From Methylocystis rosea SV97 (GTDB taxonomy: Bacteria > Pseudomonadota > Alphaproteobacteria > Rhizobiales > Beijerinckiaceae), in NCBI RefSeq assembly GCF_000372845.1, contig NZ_KB889964.1:124001-188000 (forward strand): DNA of 64,000 bases, in the 5' to 3' direction. A model generated the notes under the pieces. It saw only the letters and a list, made by a program, of their open reading frames with translations, was not told the DNA's origin and did no database searches. This document shows positions 38,118-47,876 of the stretch, piece by piece (the first letter of the stretch is position 1; every line of letters begins with the position of its first letter). Position numbers and translations under genes: made by a program.

Positions 38118-41100
38118 CTATGGAGCTGCGTGGATAGTTCCCCCCAACTCCTGCTTGACCTCTCCTTTTTGAGGCAGGCCAAACCCCTTGATCAGCGCAT
38201 AGATCGCCGGAATGACAATGAGCGTCAGAGCCGTCGAAGACACCATCCCGCCAATCATCGGAACGGCGATACGCTGCATAACTTCTGATCCTGCGCCCGT
38301 GCTCCAGAGGATCGGCACGAGCCCCGCCATGATCGCGACAACCGTCATCATCTTCGGCCGCACGCGTTCGACAGCGCCGAGCATGATCGCCTCATGCAAA
38401 TCGGCTTTCGTGAAAGCGGCGCGCGAGGCCTCGCGCGCAGCCTGAATTTCGCGCATGGCGTGATCGAGATAGATAAGCATGACGACGCCGGTTTCGGCGG
38501 CGACGCCGGCGAGCGCGATGAATCCCACCGCCACCGCGACGGACATGTTGAAGTTCAACCACCACATCAGCCACACGCCGCCGACCAGTGCGAAAGGCAG
38601 CGACAGCATGACAATCAATGTCTCGGTTAAGCGGCGGAAATTCAGATAGAGCAGCAGGAAAATGACGAGCAGCGTCAGGGGCACGACGATCCGCATGCGC
38701 GCGTCGGCGCGCTCCAGATATTCGAATTGGCCGCTCCACGTGACATAAGAACCGGGCGGGAACTCGATCGCTTCTGTGACCGATTTACGCGCTTCTGCGA
38801 CATAGCCGCCAAGATCGCGGTCCCGAATATCGACGAAGATATAGACCGCGAGCTGGCCGTTTTCGGTGCGGATCGAAGTTGGACCACGAACGAGTTCCAC
38901 CCTCGCCACCTCGCCGAGCGGAACCGTCCCGCCGCCCGGCATGGCGACCAGCACTTCGCTGGCGATCGCCCTCGGATCAGAACGAAAGTCGCGTGGATAG
39001 CGAATATTGACGCCATAGCGTTCACGCCCCTCGACGGTCGTGGTTATGGTCTCGCCGCCAAGAGCCGTCGCGATAACCTCTTGCAAGTCGCCGATCATGA
39101 GGCCGTAGCGCGCGAGCATCGCGCGGTCGGGAACAATATCCAGATAATAGCCGCCGATGACGCGTTCGGCGTAGGCGCTCGAAGTTCCGGGCACGCGCTT
39201 CAAGACGGCCTCGACTTGGCGCGCGAGCCCCTCCATTTGCGACAGGTCGCGGCCAAAAATCTTGACGCCGATCGGCGTTCTGATCCCCGTCGCCAGCATG
39301 TCGATCCTGTTTCGGATCGGCATGGTCCAGGCGTTCGACACGCCGGGGAATTGCAGCGCCGCATCCATTTCTGCAATGAGCTTGTCGATCGTTATTCCAG
39401 AACGCCACTGATCCTTCGGCTTCAACTGGATGACGGTCTCGGACATTTCGAGCGGCGCCGGGTCGGTCGCGGTGGAAGCGCGCCCAGCCTTGCCATAGGC
39501 GGACTGAACCTCGGGGAAGGATTTGATGATGCGGTCCTGCGTTTGCAGGAGTTCGGCGGCCTTGGTGACCGAGAGCCCCGGCAGCGTCGTCGGCATGTAA
39601 AGAAGCGCGCCCTCGTTGAGAGCGGGCATGAATTCGCTACCGAGCTGGCGGGCCGGAATGATGGTCAGCGCTAGCGCGCCCAGCGCCAGCAGAATAGTGG
39701 CGACTTTCGCTTTGAGCACCAGACGTATGATCGGCCGATAGAGCCAGATGAGTGCGCGATTAATGGGGTTCCTCGCCTCGGGAACAATTTTTCCGCGCAC
39801 GAAGACGACCATCAGCGCCGGCACGAGCGTCACGGAAAGAAGCGCCGCCGCCGCCATAGCGAACGTCTTGGTGAAGGCGAGCGGGCTGAACAAACGCCCC
39901 TCTTGCGCTTCGAGCGTGAAGATCGGCAGGAACGAAACCGTAATGATCAACAGGCTGAAGAACAACGCGGGGCCAACCTCGGTCGCAGCATCGATCAATA
40001 TCTCGATACGCCGCTTGTCGGGAAGCGCGCGCTCCAGATGCTTATGCGCGTTCTCAATCATAACGATGGCGGCGTCCACCATTGCGCCGATGGCGATGGC
40101 GATGCCGCCCAAACTCATGATGTTGGAGCCGATTCCCAGCGCCTTCATCGCGGCGAAAGCCATCAATACGCCAATGGGAAGCATGATGATGGCGACGAGT
40201 GCGCTGCGCACATGCATTAGAAAGACGACGCAGACGAGAGCGACAATGACGCCTTCTTCGACAAGTGTGCTCCTGAGCGTCTCGATGGCTGCATGAATGA
40301 GCTGGGAGCGGTCGTAAACCGAGACGATCTCAACGCCCTTGGGCAAGCTTGTCGCCATCTGCGCAAGGGTCGATTTGACATTGTCGATCACTGTGAGCGC
40401 ATTGGCGCCATAACGCTGTAGCGCGATGCCGCTCGCAACCTCGCCCTCGCCATTGAGTTCGGTGACGCCACGCCGCTCGTCGGGGCCGAGCTCGACGCGC
40501 GCGACATCCTTCAGGAGAAGTGGTGTGCCGTTTTCGACGCGCAGGACAATACTTTCCAGGTCGCTCACGCTGCGCAGATAGCCTCGTCCACGCACAATGA
40601 ATTCAAATTCGGAAAGTTCGACCGTGCGACCGCCGACATCGGTATTGCTGGCGCGGATGGCGCCGCGCACTTTCGACAGTGGAATGCCGAGCGCGCGTAG
40701 TCGGTTAGGATCGACAACGACATTATACTGCTTGACGAAACCGCCGACGCTCGCGATCTCAGCGACGCCTTCGGCCTTGGCGAGGCCGTAGCGGATCGTC
40801 CAGTCCTGGATCGAGCGCAATTCGGCGAGCGTCATATCCTTGGCGATGAGCGCATATTGATAGACCCAGCCGACGCCCGTCGCATCGGGACCAAGAACAG
40901 GCGTCACGCCCGCCGGCAATCTCTTACTCGCCGCGCTCAAATATTCGAGGACGCGCGAGCGCGCCCAATAAATATCGACGCCATCGTCGAAGATGACGTA
41001 GACGAAGGATACGCCGAAGAATGAAAATCCGCGCACCACTTTGGAGCGCGGAACGGTCAACATCGAAGTGGTGAGCGGATAAGTGACTTGATCCTCGACG

Positions 41101-41279
41101 ACTTGCGGCGCCTGGCCCGGATATTCCGTATAAACGATCGCTTGCACATCGGAGAGATCGGGAATGGCGTCAAGTGGCAGTGTGCGCAAGGCATAGACGC
41201 CCCCTGCGACCGCGAAGGCAGCGCCCACGAATATGAGCAAAAGGTTGCGCGCCGACCAGGCGATGAGACGGGCGATCAC
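38118..41279 (-). CDS. cusA: HME-family RND copper/silver efflux pump (CusA-type)
   Basis: The 1,053-residue inner-membrane pump has the RND layout: 12 membrane spans and two large periplasmic loops. Conserved parts are AIPDLSDVQAIVYTEYPGQA, the fourth-span motif GAMVDAAIVMIENAHK typical of the Cu/Ag branch, LPGLSVTKAAELLQ and GVAAETGVVMLIYLDHAM. It uses proton flow to move metal from periplasm or inner membrane to the outside with CusB and CusC. Its start overlaps the cusB stop by four bases. Confidence 0.93.
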   Translation of the reverse strand: MIARLIAWSARNLLLIFVGAAFAVAGGVYALRTLPLDAIPDLSDVQAIVYTEYPGQAPQVVEDQVTYPLTTSMLTVPRSKVVRGFSFFGVSFVYVIFDDGVDIYWARSRVLEYLSAASKRLPAGVTPVLGPDATGVGWVYQYALIAKDMTLAELRSIQDWTIRYGLAKAEGVAEIASVGGFVKQYNVVVDPNRLRALGIPLSKVRGAIRASNTDVGGRTVELSEFEFIVRGRGYLRSVSDLESIVLRVENGTPLLLKDVARVELGPDERRGVTELNGEGEVASGIALQRYGANALTVIDNVKSTLAQMATSLPKGVEIVSVYDRSQLIHAAIETLRSTLVEEGVIVALVCVVFLMHVRSALVAIIMLPIGVLMAFAAMKALGIGSNIMSLGGIAIAIGAMVDAAIVMIENAHKHLERALPDKRRIEILIDAATEVGPALFFSLLIITVSFLPIFTLEAQEGRLFSPLAFTKTFAMAAAALLSVTLVPALMVVFVRGKIVPEARNPINRALIWLYRPIIRLVLKAKVATILLALGALALTIIPARQLGSEFMPALNEGALLYMPTTLPGLSVTKAAELLQTQDRIIKSFPEVQSAYGKAGRASTATDPAPLEMSETVIQLKPKDQWRSGITIDKLIAEMDAALQFPGVSNAWTMPIRNRIDMLATGIRTPIGVKIFGRDLSQMEGLARQVEAVLKRVPGTSSAYAERVIGGYYLDIVPDRAMLARYGLMIGDLQEVIATALGGETITTTVEGRERYGVNIRYPRDFRSDPRAIASEVLVAMPGGGTVPLGEVARVELVRGPTSIRTENGQLAVYIFVDIRDRDLGGYVAEARKSVTEAIEFPPGSYVTWSGQFEYLERADARMRIVVPLTLLVIFLLLYLNFRRLTETLIVMLSLPFALVGGVWLMWWLNFNMSVAVAVGFIALAGVAAETGVVMLIYLDHAMREIQAAREASRAAFTKADLHEAIMLGAVERVRPKMMTVVAIMAGLVPILWSTGAGSEVMQRIAVPMIGGMVSSTALTLIVIPAIYALIKGFGLPQKGEVKQELGGTIHAAP

Positions 41280-42700
41280 TTGCCCGCCTCCCCTTGGTCG
41301 AGGGCTCGTAACGCCGCCTTCAAATTGCTTTCGGCGTCGATGAGGAAGTTTGCGGCCGTAACCACGCGTTCGTTTTCGCTCACGCCGCTCTTGATTTCGA
41401 CGAAGCCTTCGCCGCGCCGGCCGATCTTGACTTCGCGCGGCTCGAATCGCCCTTCGCCCTTGTCGACAATCGCCACTTGCCGCTTACCGGTGTCGATGAC
41501 GGCGCTTTCTGGCGCCGTTAGCACCTTCTCGTTTCCGCCGGCTGCGATCTCGACGTCGGCATACATTTCTCCCCGCAGCAACCCGTCGGGGTTCGGCAGT
41601 TCGATTCTGACGCGCGCCGTTCGTGTCTCCATATTGAGATGGGGATAAATCAGAGCGACCTGCCCCTTGAAGGCTCGATCTGGGTAAGCCCGTGGCCGCA
41701 CGTCGACCTTTTGTCCGGGCTGGATCAAGGCGATGTCCCGCTCGGCGATGTCAGCCAGAACCCAAACTAGGGAATGATCGACGATGCGAAACAGCATGTC
41801 CCCTGGCGCGGCGCGCATGCCGTTAGTCGCCGCCCGCTCCAGGACATGGCCGTCTTGCGGCGCGGGCCATGCAATCACACGTGGAACGCTGCGGGCGCGC
41901 CCGATCACAGCGATGGCGCTTTCGTCGAGGCCGAGATTGACGAGCCGCCGCTTGGCTCCCTCCAGACGCTGGGCGTCGATCCCGCCGCCACGCCGCATGT
42001 TGAGGACGGCGACATATTCGGCGGCTGCGCTCGAAAGATTCGGCCCATACACGCGCATCAGCGTCTGGCCCTTGCGAACGTAATCGCCCTCCGCAAACTT
42101 CCCGACCGACTCGATGAAGCCTTCGAAGCGCAGGGAGACGATCGAGATACGTCGCGGGTCGAAGTCGATCCTGCCCGTCGCTCGAACAGGGACGCTCAGC
42201 GTCCGGCGTTGGACGGGTTCGGAGCGAACGCCGGTCTTTTGTAGTTTTCCGGGGCTGATCGTGATGGTCGCGCCGTTCTCCGCCTCGTCCTCGTAGACGG
42301 GAATGTAATCCATTCCCATCTCGTCCTTCTTGGGAACGGGCGATGTGTCAGGCAGGCCCATTGGATGGCGATAGAAGCGCACGCGTCGCTCGCCGCCTCT
42401 CTTGGCGGCGCCTGCAGGAGGCTTTTCCTCGAAACTCACATCCTCGCTGGCGCGCACCGGCAGATAATCTTTGCCTGCCGATGTCTTCTTGGGAGTCGAG
42501 GAATAGGCTGGGCGACCGTCGGGATCCCTGTAGTAAATGATCCGGCCTGTCGTTGCAGGCGCCTTGCCCGAGATACCAGGCCCGGCGTCGCCCAGCGTTC
42601 CTGTAGGTGTGACCCATTTGAAACGTCCCTCGACCAACCAAGCGAGGCTGGCCGCGACGACCGCAAAGCCCAAAAGAATAATGATGTGACGGCGAGTCAT
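41276..42700 (-). CDS. cusB: RND periplasmic adaptor (CusB-type)
   Basis: The 474-residue membrane-fusion protein has an N-terminal membrane anchor, two heavy-metal-binding motifs (YRDPDGRPAYSSTPKKTSAG and YRHPMGLPDTSPVPKKDEMG, each followed by a D-Y-[IL]-P-V end) and the adaptor core (RISIVSLRFEGFIESVGKFA, VLADIAERDIALIQPGQKVD, LPNPDGLLRGEMYADVEIAA). The doubled metal motif is typical of CusB and can hand Cu(I) to the pump. Overlaps with cusA and cusC show strong coupling. Confidence 0.92.
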   Translation of the reverse strand: MTRRHIIILLGFAVVAASLAWLVEGRFKWVTPTGTLGDAGPGISGKAPATTGRIIYYRDPDGRPAYSSTPKKTSAGKDYLPVRASEDVSFEEKPPAGAAKRGGERRVRFYRHPMGLPDTSPVPKKDEMGMDYIPVYEDEAENGATITISPGKLQKTGVRSEPVQRRTLSVPVRATGRIDFDPRRISIVSLRFEGFIESVGKFAEGDYVRKGQTLMRVYGPNLSSAAAEYVAVLNMRRGGGIDAQRLEGAKRRLVNLGLDESAIAVIGRARSVPRVIAWPAPQDGHVLERAATNGMRAAPGDMLFRIVDHSLVWVLADIAERDIALIQPGQKVDVRPRAYPDRAFKGQVALIYPHLNMETRTARVRIELPNPDGLLRGEMYADVEIAAGGNEKVLTAPESAVIDTGKRQVAIVDKGEGRFEPREVKIGRRGEGFVEIKSGVSENERVVTAANFLIDAESNLKAALRALDQGEAGK

Positions 42701-43944
42701 AGTGAGCCTCCCGCCAGACGTTCAAGCTCAGCGTATCGGGCTTGCTCTTCGACTCTAAGCTTAAGGATTTCGAGTTCGATCGCTTGCACGCGTCGTTCAG
42801 CTTCCAGAGACGTCGTCAAGTCGGCGGCTCCGGCTGCAAAGCCGCTTCGTGCCGTCTCTACCGACAGGCGCGCCGGATTGAGCTGGCGTTGTTCGACAAT
42901 GCGGATCGCCTTGCGCACCGCTTCCAATCCGAACCATGCCTCGGCGACATCGCCGTCGAGCCGGATTCGGATGGCGTCGTAGCGCATCTGGGCGGCGCCG
43001 AGTCGTGAACTGGCGGCGCGCTGTTCGGCGTCCTTTGCCTCATATTGCAGCGGGACTTTGAAATTAAGCATGAATTGCCCGGTGTTGTCGCCGGTGGGAC
43101 GCTGCACAAAGGTTGCTCCAACGGTAACGTTTGGGTAGTAATTCAGGTCCGTGAGCTCTTTAGTTCCGGTCGCCGCGCGGACCTGCGCGTTGGTCGTGGC
43201 GAGGGCTGGATTGGCGGCTCTCGCGAGCTCCTGAACACTGACGAGCATCAGCTTTGTCTTCAGCGGCCGAAACCCTCTGGGAATAGCGAGCGGCTCTTGC
43301 GAGCCGCGACCGATCAAGGCGTTTAAGCGAGCGGACGCCGACTTTGCCTCGCCTTGACGGCGTACGACCTCTGTTTCAGCCGTCGCCGCCTCGATCTCGG
43401 CCTTGATCACTTCCTGCTGGTCGACGGAGCTTGCGCCATACCGCAAGCGCAACAAGCCGAGAATTTCATCGAGCCGGCGCTTCAATCCAGCCGAGAGGTC
43501 GATTGCCCGAGACGCAGCGGCGTATTGCGCATAAGCGGTTTTGACGCGGGCGATCAAATCTGTGGCGACGGCGCGACTCTGATGCCTCGCAGCGTCGGCG
43601 TCGGCTTCTGCGACGCCGCGCTCCAGGTCGAGTTTGCCCCAAAGTTTGAATTCCTGTTCGAAGCCGATCCAACGTTGGCCGACGCCGCGTCCATTCACGT
43701 CCCACGCCTGCAGCGTTACCGTCGGATCGGCGAGCACGCCAGCCGCGCCCACTCTATGCGCTGCCGCATCGGCATCCAGCGCGGCCGCAGCCAGTTCGGG
43801 GCTTAGCTGCTTCGCAAGCGCGACAACGCTTTCGACGGAGGCGCCGGGCAAGTTTCGTTCAGTCGCCGAAAGCGATGTTGAGCCCATCAATATCGCCGCC
43901 GACCCTACAAATGAGATGGCGCGAAGGCGCGGCCCTCGACTCAT
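42697..43944 (-). CDS. cusC: TolC-like outer-membrane channel (CusC-type)
   Basis: From the Met at 43944 (overlapping the previous stop, ATGA) the protein has about 415 residues with a signal peptide (MSRGPRLRAISFVGSAAILM) and two outer-membrane efflux repeats (VVALAKQLSPELAAAALDAD, ARAANPALATTNAQVRAATG). It should form the outer-membrane duct of the CusABC pump. An upstream extension of 26 residues is not used. Confidence 0.88.
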   Translation of the reverse strand: MSRGPRLRAISFVGSAAILMGSTSLSATERNLPGASVESVVALAKQLSPELAAAALDADAAAHRVGAAGVLADPTVTLQAWDVNGRGVGQRWIGFEQEFKLWGKLDLERGVAEADADAARHQSRAVATDLIARVKTAYAQYAAASRAIDLSAGLKRRLDEILGLLRLRYGASSVDQQEVIKAEIEAATAETEVVRRQGEAKSASARLNALIGRGSQEPLAIPRGFRPLKTKLMLVSVQELARAANPALATTNAQVRAATGTKELTDLNYYPNVTVGATFVQRPTGDNTGQFMLNFKVPLQYEAKDAEQRAASSRLGAAQMRYDAIRIRLDGDVAEAWFGLEAVRKAIRIVEQRQLNPARLSVETARSGFAAGAADLTTSLEAERRVQAIELEILKLRVEEQARYAELERLAGGSL

Positions 43945-44345
43945 GGCGCCACCTTTAGAATTAGCCGGCTCTGGAGCGTGCCGCTCTCGCCCTGCACCTT
44001 TGCAGCGAGCGATATCCGCCACGTTCCCGCATCAGTCAGATCGACCTGGAAGCGATAAACTCCGGGATCGGGGCTTGGCGCCGGTTCGATCATGCTGGTC
44101 ATCGACTCCATGCCATCTGGAGCCATGTCGAGACGCGTCGCGAAGATCACCGCGTTCGGCGCCGGCTTGTCGTCGGGCTTATGGACGAGACTCACCGATA
44201 CGATCGCTTGCCCCGTCTTGAATTGCGCTTCGACGAGTCGGAATTCGTAGTCGTTGATGTTGGCGCGAGCGCGCGGCGCTGAGCTCAAGATGGCAACCGC
44301 GACCAGCGCGAATAAGCGCGCCTTGCCCGAGGTCACGAGCATCAT
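43941..44345 (-). CDS. FixH/YtkA-like secreted protein
   Basis: The ATG at 44345 has GGAG 8 bases upstream and opens a 134-residue protein with a signal peptide. The mature part is one beta-rich domain of FixH/YtkA type (EFRLVEAQFKTGQAIVSVSL, DPGVYRFQVDLTDAGTWRIS, LAAKVQGESGTLQSRLIL). Such domains are common at the head of heavy-metal RND operons. It probably acts in the periplasm; its function is not established. Confidence 0.75.
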   Translation of the reverse strand: MMLVTSGKARLFALVAVAILSSAPRARANINDYEFRLVEAQFKTGQAIVSVSLVHKPDDKPAPNAVIFATRLDMAPDGMESMTSMIEPAPSPDPGVYRFQVDLTDAGTWRISLAAKVQGESGTLQSRLILKVAP

Positions 44346-44576
44346 CAGATTCTCTCCGTATCGCATTAATGCGCATGGTCGTCGGGCGGATCGCAGAGCT
44401 GCGCTCAATCCCGATAAGGGACATCATCGCGGCTCGCGCGATCGATGCGACAACGGCGCTGGTTCTTGCGGGAAGGGGAGCCTGGAATCGATCTCCCGTC
44501 GGGCTAGCCGGCGACCGCTTGAAGTCGCGCCAAATCTGCTCCCGGCGCTACCGTGAGCGAGATTGGTCTTTCGGCT

Positions 44577-44900
44577 TTAGACGATTGGAGGTCGGAGAGC
44601 TGGCGGGCTTCGTAATCCGCCGCGCTCAATGTCGTCGGAGGGAATTAGCGACGGCGCACACACCCAAAGAACGGCATCAACGAATGGTTGAAACTGCGGA
44701 AGCGCCGCTTGACTTGGTCCGCACAGGATCTCAGCGCAGACGGGGAGTGCTGCGCCGTCATCGGCGTGGTGGCCGGGACAATCGTCCATGCCCATTTCAA
44801 TGCAGGCATGGTTCATCTTCGCGGCAAAAGCTCCGCCCGCCCCAGCTAAAGCTGTAGTGAGAATAACCGCAGAGATCAAAAGGCGAAGGCAGCGGAGCAT
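44577..44900 (-). CDS. Small secreted protein with Cys/His/Met motifs
   Basis: The 107-residue protein has a signal peptide (MLRCLRLLISAVILTTALAG) and a mature N-terminus rich in possible metal ligands (MNHACIEMGMDDCPGHHADD, CAEILCG). It lies 230 bases upstream of the efflux operon on the same strand. A copper-related role is suggested by composition and place only; DUF2946-like proteins look similar. Confidence 0.6.
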   Translation of the reverse strand: MLRCLRLLISAVILTTALAGAGGAFAAKMNHACIEMGMDDCPGHHADDGAALPVCAEILCGPSQAALPQFQPFVDAVLWVCAPSLIPSDDIERGGLRSPPALRPPIV

Positions 44901-45254
44901 TTCTCCACTCTGTCAGCCACAAACTGCCGTGGCAAGCGCCGCGCCCCAATTCATTTTTTTGATCCGCCGCCCTAGGGTCCAGACTCATAACCATCTGTGG
45001 ACGCCCCTTTGGACGCAAGGCATTTTTTCGGAACCCACGGCGCGTAGTTGGGTGCTGACATCTGTCCGGCCTCGAATGCGGCCGCACAGACGCCGCAGGC
45101 CCATATGGAAGTTCGCGGATCAGCTCCAAATCAGAAGCGCGTGCTTGGAGCACTTGGTTATGAACTGGCTGACTGACCCCGTCTCACCGACTGATGCGCC
45201 ATATTTTCCGTTCGACCACCCTACGTCCTCGACGACCTCGCAGCGTACGACTGC
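44901..45254. other. Intergenic with one IS5-like terminal repeat
   Basis: CTAGGGTCCAGACTCATAA at 44972-44990 resembles, inverted, the sequence at 47155-47173 (TTATGGGTCCGAGCCCTAG). The rest shows no gene. Confidence 0.4.
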
Positions 45255-46276
45255 TTACGCCGCCGCTGGAGCCTGATAGATTCCACCCTTCGCTAAGAGC
45301 GCCCAGATTTGCGAGCCGTTTTGTTCGCAGCAGCGACCGTGACCAGCATCCGCGGCTTGCGAGCCAACATCCGATTGAGCCACGGGCTCGATGCGGCGCT
45401 CCGTCTGCAAGCCTGGCGAACAACGGCGCTTGCCCCAATGATGAGCAACCGACGTATTGTTCGCTCACCCATTTTTGAGGTCGCGCCGAGCCGGGTCTTA
45501 CCGCCTGTGGATCTTTGAAGAGGCGTGAGGCCAAGCCAGGCCGCGAAGTCGCGTCCGCGCTTGAACGACTCTGCCTGCGGCGCTAGCGCTGCAATCGCCG
45601 CCGCCGTGATCGGTCCGACACCTGGAACCGTCGTCAGCCGACGAGCTACCGGATCTTCTTTTGCGCGACGAACAATTTCGGCATCGAGCACGGCGATGTT
45701 TTCTTTCAGAGAGGCCAGCGATCGGATTAGAACTTCGAGCATCAACCTCGCACCGTTTGGCAGAGCGTTGGTTCGGTCTTTGACAAAGGCGATCAGCGTT
45801 TCGACGTGCGTCATCCCTTTGGGCGCGATGCATCCGTACTCCGCCAAGTGGCCACGTAAGGCGTTCACGCATTGCGTACGCTGACGCACCAGAAGGTCAC
45901 GGGCTCGAAAGACGACCGAGCTCGCTTGCTGCGCTTCGTCTTTGACCGCGACGAACCGCATGTATGGCCGCTGCGCCGCCTCACAGATGGCCTCGGCGTC
46001 GGCTGCGTCATTCTTCTGCCGCTTCACGAAGGGCTTTACATACGCAGGGGGTATCAAACGGACGGTGTGGCCCAACTTTCTGATCTCCCGTCCCCAATGA
46101 TGGGCTCCGCCACATGCTTCCAACGCCACGAGGCAAGACGGCTGAGTCACAAAAAACTCGATGAGCTTCCGTCGGGCAATTTTCTTTCGAAACACCACGC
46201 GCCCTAAGGCGTCAACTCCATGAGCTTGAAAGACGTTCTTCGCGATATCCAAGCCGATCATGCTAACCTCTCCCAC
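45255..46276 (-). pseudogene. IS110-family transposase with a late frameshift
   Basis: The frame from 46276 encodes the DEDD domain (MIGLDIAKNVFQAHGVDALG, CLVALEACGGAHHWGREI, KNDAADAEAICEAAQ) and the C-terminal domain (TTVPGVGPITAAAIAALAPQ, AWLGLTPLQRSTGGKTRLGA). Near 45300 the frame is lost; the normal ending (LLAKGGIYQAPAAA then stop at 45255) follows in another frame. The change removes only about 20 residues, so partial activity cannot be excluded. Confidence 0.8.
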
Positions 46277-46349
46277 GGACGCCTCCTCAAAAAGGTGTTC
46301 TCAACACCGCCACTTTGGCACAGTGATGCCGCCGGGGGCGTCCACCCCA

Positions 46350-47130
46350 TCAATAGCTGATTGTCGCCGCGATGCAGACGGCTGCGAGAAAGTTAGTCGC
46401 GCTTCGATCGTAGCGCGTGGCGATGCGCCTGAAGTCCTTCAACCGGCAGAACATGCGCTCGATGGCGTTTCGGTTTCGGTAAAGGAAAGGCGAGAAGCAG
46501 TTCTTCCATTTGCGATTGGCCTTGGGCGGGATGTTCGGCATCACGCCGGCATTCTCGACCTGCCGGCGGATGACGTCGCTGTCGTAACCTTTGTCGCCAT
46601 GCAGGATGTCACAAGCGGGCATCTTCGACAGAAGCTCTGCGCCAGCGGTGCAATCGGCGACATTGCCGCCCGTGAGCATGAAGGCGACGGGTCGCATTGA
46701 GCGTCTGTCAGCGCATGGATTTTGGTCGTGCGTCCGCCGCGCGATCGACCGATCGCCTGGGCGCGCTCCCCCCTTTGCCGCCACTGGCGGAGCGATGCGC
46801 CTTGACCGCGGAGGAGTCGATGAGAAGCTGCGGCGGCGGGCCGCCAGCTTGCGCGAGCGCTTGGAAGAGATTGACCCACACGCCCTTGGCCGCCCACCGG
46901 ACATAACGGTTGTAGAGCGTCTTCCGCGGCCCGTATTCCGCCGGCGCGTCGATCCAGCGCCCGCCGGATTTCAGCACGTGGACAATCCCGCTGATCACGC
47001 GCCGATCGTCGACCCGCGCCTTGCCCCTCGTGTCAGTGGGGAGGTGCGGCGCAATCTTCGCAAACTGGGCGTCGGTCAGCCAAAAACGGTCGGGAATCAT
47101 GGGCGCTTCCTTTCGGAAGCTGTGAATCAC
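46350..47130 (-). pseudogene. IS5-family transposase in several frames
   Basis: From 47130 the first frame gives DRFWLTDAQFAKIAPHLPTD, GGRWIDAPAEYGPRKTLYNR and LLIDSSAVKAHRSASGGKGG. The middle (AIGRSRGGRTTKIHALTDAQ) is in a second frame and the end (MLTGGNVADCTAGAELLSKM, HGDKGYDSDVIRRQ, KNCFSPFLYRNRNAIERMFC) in a third. One shift could be programmed, but two shifts indicate decay. All three DDE residues are present. Confidence 0.78.
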
Positions 47131-47280
47131 GACGTCGCGCTCAAGCCAACAACTTTATGGGTCCGAGCCCTAGGGAAGACTATGAGCTATAGCGGAATCT
47201 GGGTGATGACGGCGTGAGGAAGGCGGCGTAACGGGGTTAGTGACCAAACCTGCCCGAACCTCCCCAAGGAGCGTTACGCC

Positions 47281-47382
47281 ATGACTGACAACGCCCGCGC
47301 GATTGCCTGCGCGACGGCAGCCAATTATTTGGCGGATATCCCCGCGACAGTGACTCGCGATCCAGAGTCGCGATATGTATAA
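47281..47382 (+). CDS. Small hypothetical protein of 33 residues
   Basis: An AAGGAG site 9 bases before the ATG opens MTDNARAIACATAANYLADI PATVT and ends RDPESRYV. The first two thirds are repeated, without start, at 27274-27342, so the sequence travels or is conserved. I do not recognise a family; it could be the N-terminus of a larger lost gene. Confidence 0.4.
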   Translation: MTDNARAIACATAANYLADIPATVTRDPESRYV

Positions 47383-47495
47383 GTTTCGACTTAATCTGAC
47401 GGACGGTTGTTTTTGCCACGCGTGGGAGCCGTGGCGGGGGCGGAGTTGGTCGGGGCAGCGCAGCCCCCGCCACGGCGTCTCCAGGAGACACCGAA

Positions 47496-47692
47496 ATGAC
47501 CCTGGAACAGAAAATCATCCGCCAAGGCAGGCCTGCTCGAGCTGGCCAAGCAGCTTGGCAACGTCAGCCAGGCTTGCAAAATCATGGGTTAGCCGCGACA
47601 GCTTTTATCGCTTCAAGGACCTTTATGACAAAGGCGGCGAACTGGTTCAGGTGCCAGACGGATCAGCCGCCGCATTAGCTGAGTATAAATAA
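47496..47692 (+). pseudogene. IS481-family transposase N-terminal fragment
   Basis: Start MTLEQKIIRQGR is followed, in a second frame, by LLELAKQLGNVSQACKIMG and in a third by SRDSFYRFKDLYDKGGELV. This is the helix-turn-helix start of IS481/IS3-like transposases with at least two indels. The catalytic part is missing. Confidence 0.6.
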
Positions 47693-47876
47693 GCGAAGCT
47701 TCAAATGGATGAGCGGATGAGCTCGATGGCAAGCGCTTGCAGAAGCGGCGAGCGTTGGAGCCGTACCACTTGTACACGCGCTGCTCGCGCTCTGAATTGC
47801 TTAGCACGAGCTCTTTGGATTTGCAGTGCTGCTTTGGCATTCAGAAAGGTAAGCGTGATCGGACGACCACGGGTGG

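Larger units (their letters stand above)
44972..47173 (-). mobile_element. IS5-family element with an IS110 element nested in it
   Basis: The inverted ends at 44972-44990 and 47155-47173 match at roughly 14 of 19 positions and both begin with CTAG. The IS5 transposase (46350-47130) reaches its C-terminus (AAVCIAATISYW) just where the IS110 transposase region begins, which suggests insertion of IS110 near the IS5 3' end. The exact junctions were not resolved. Confidence 0.45.
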
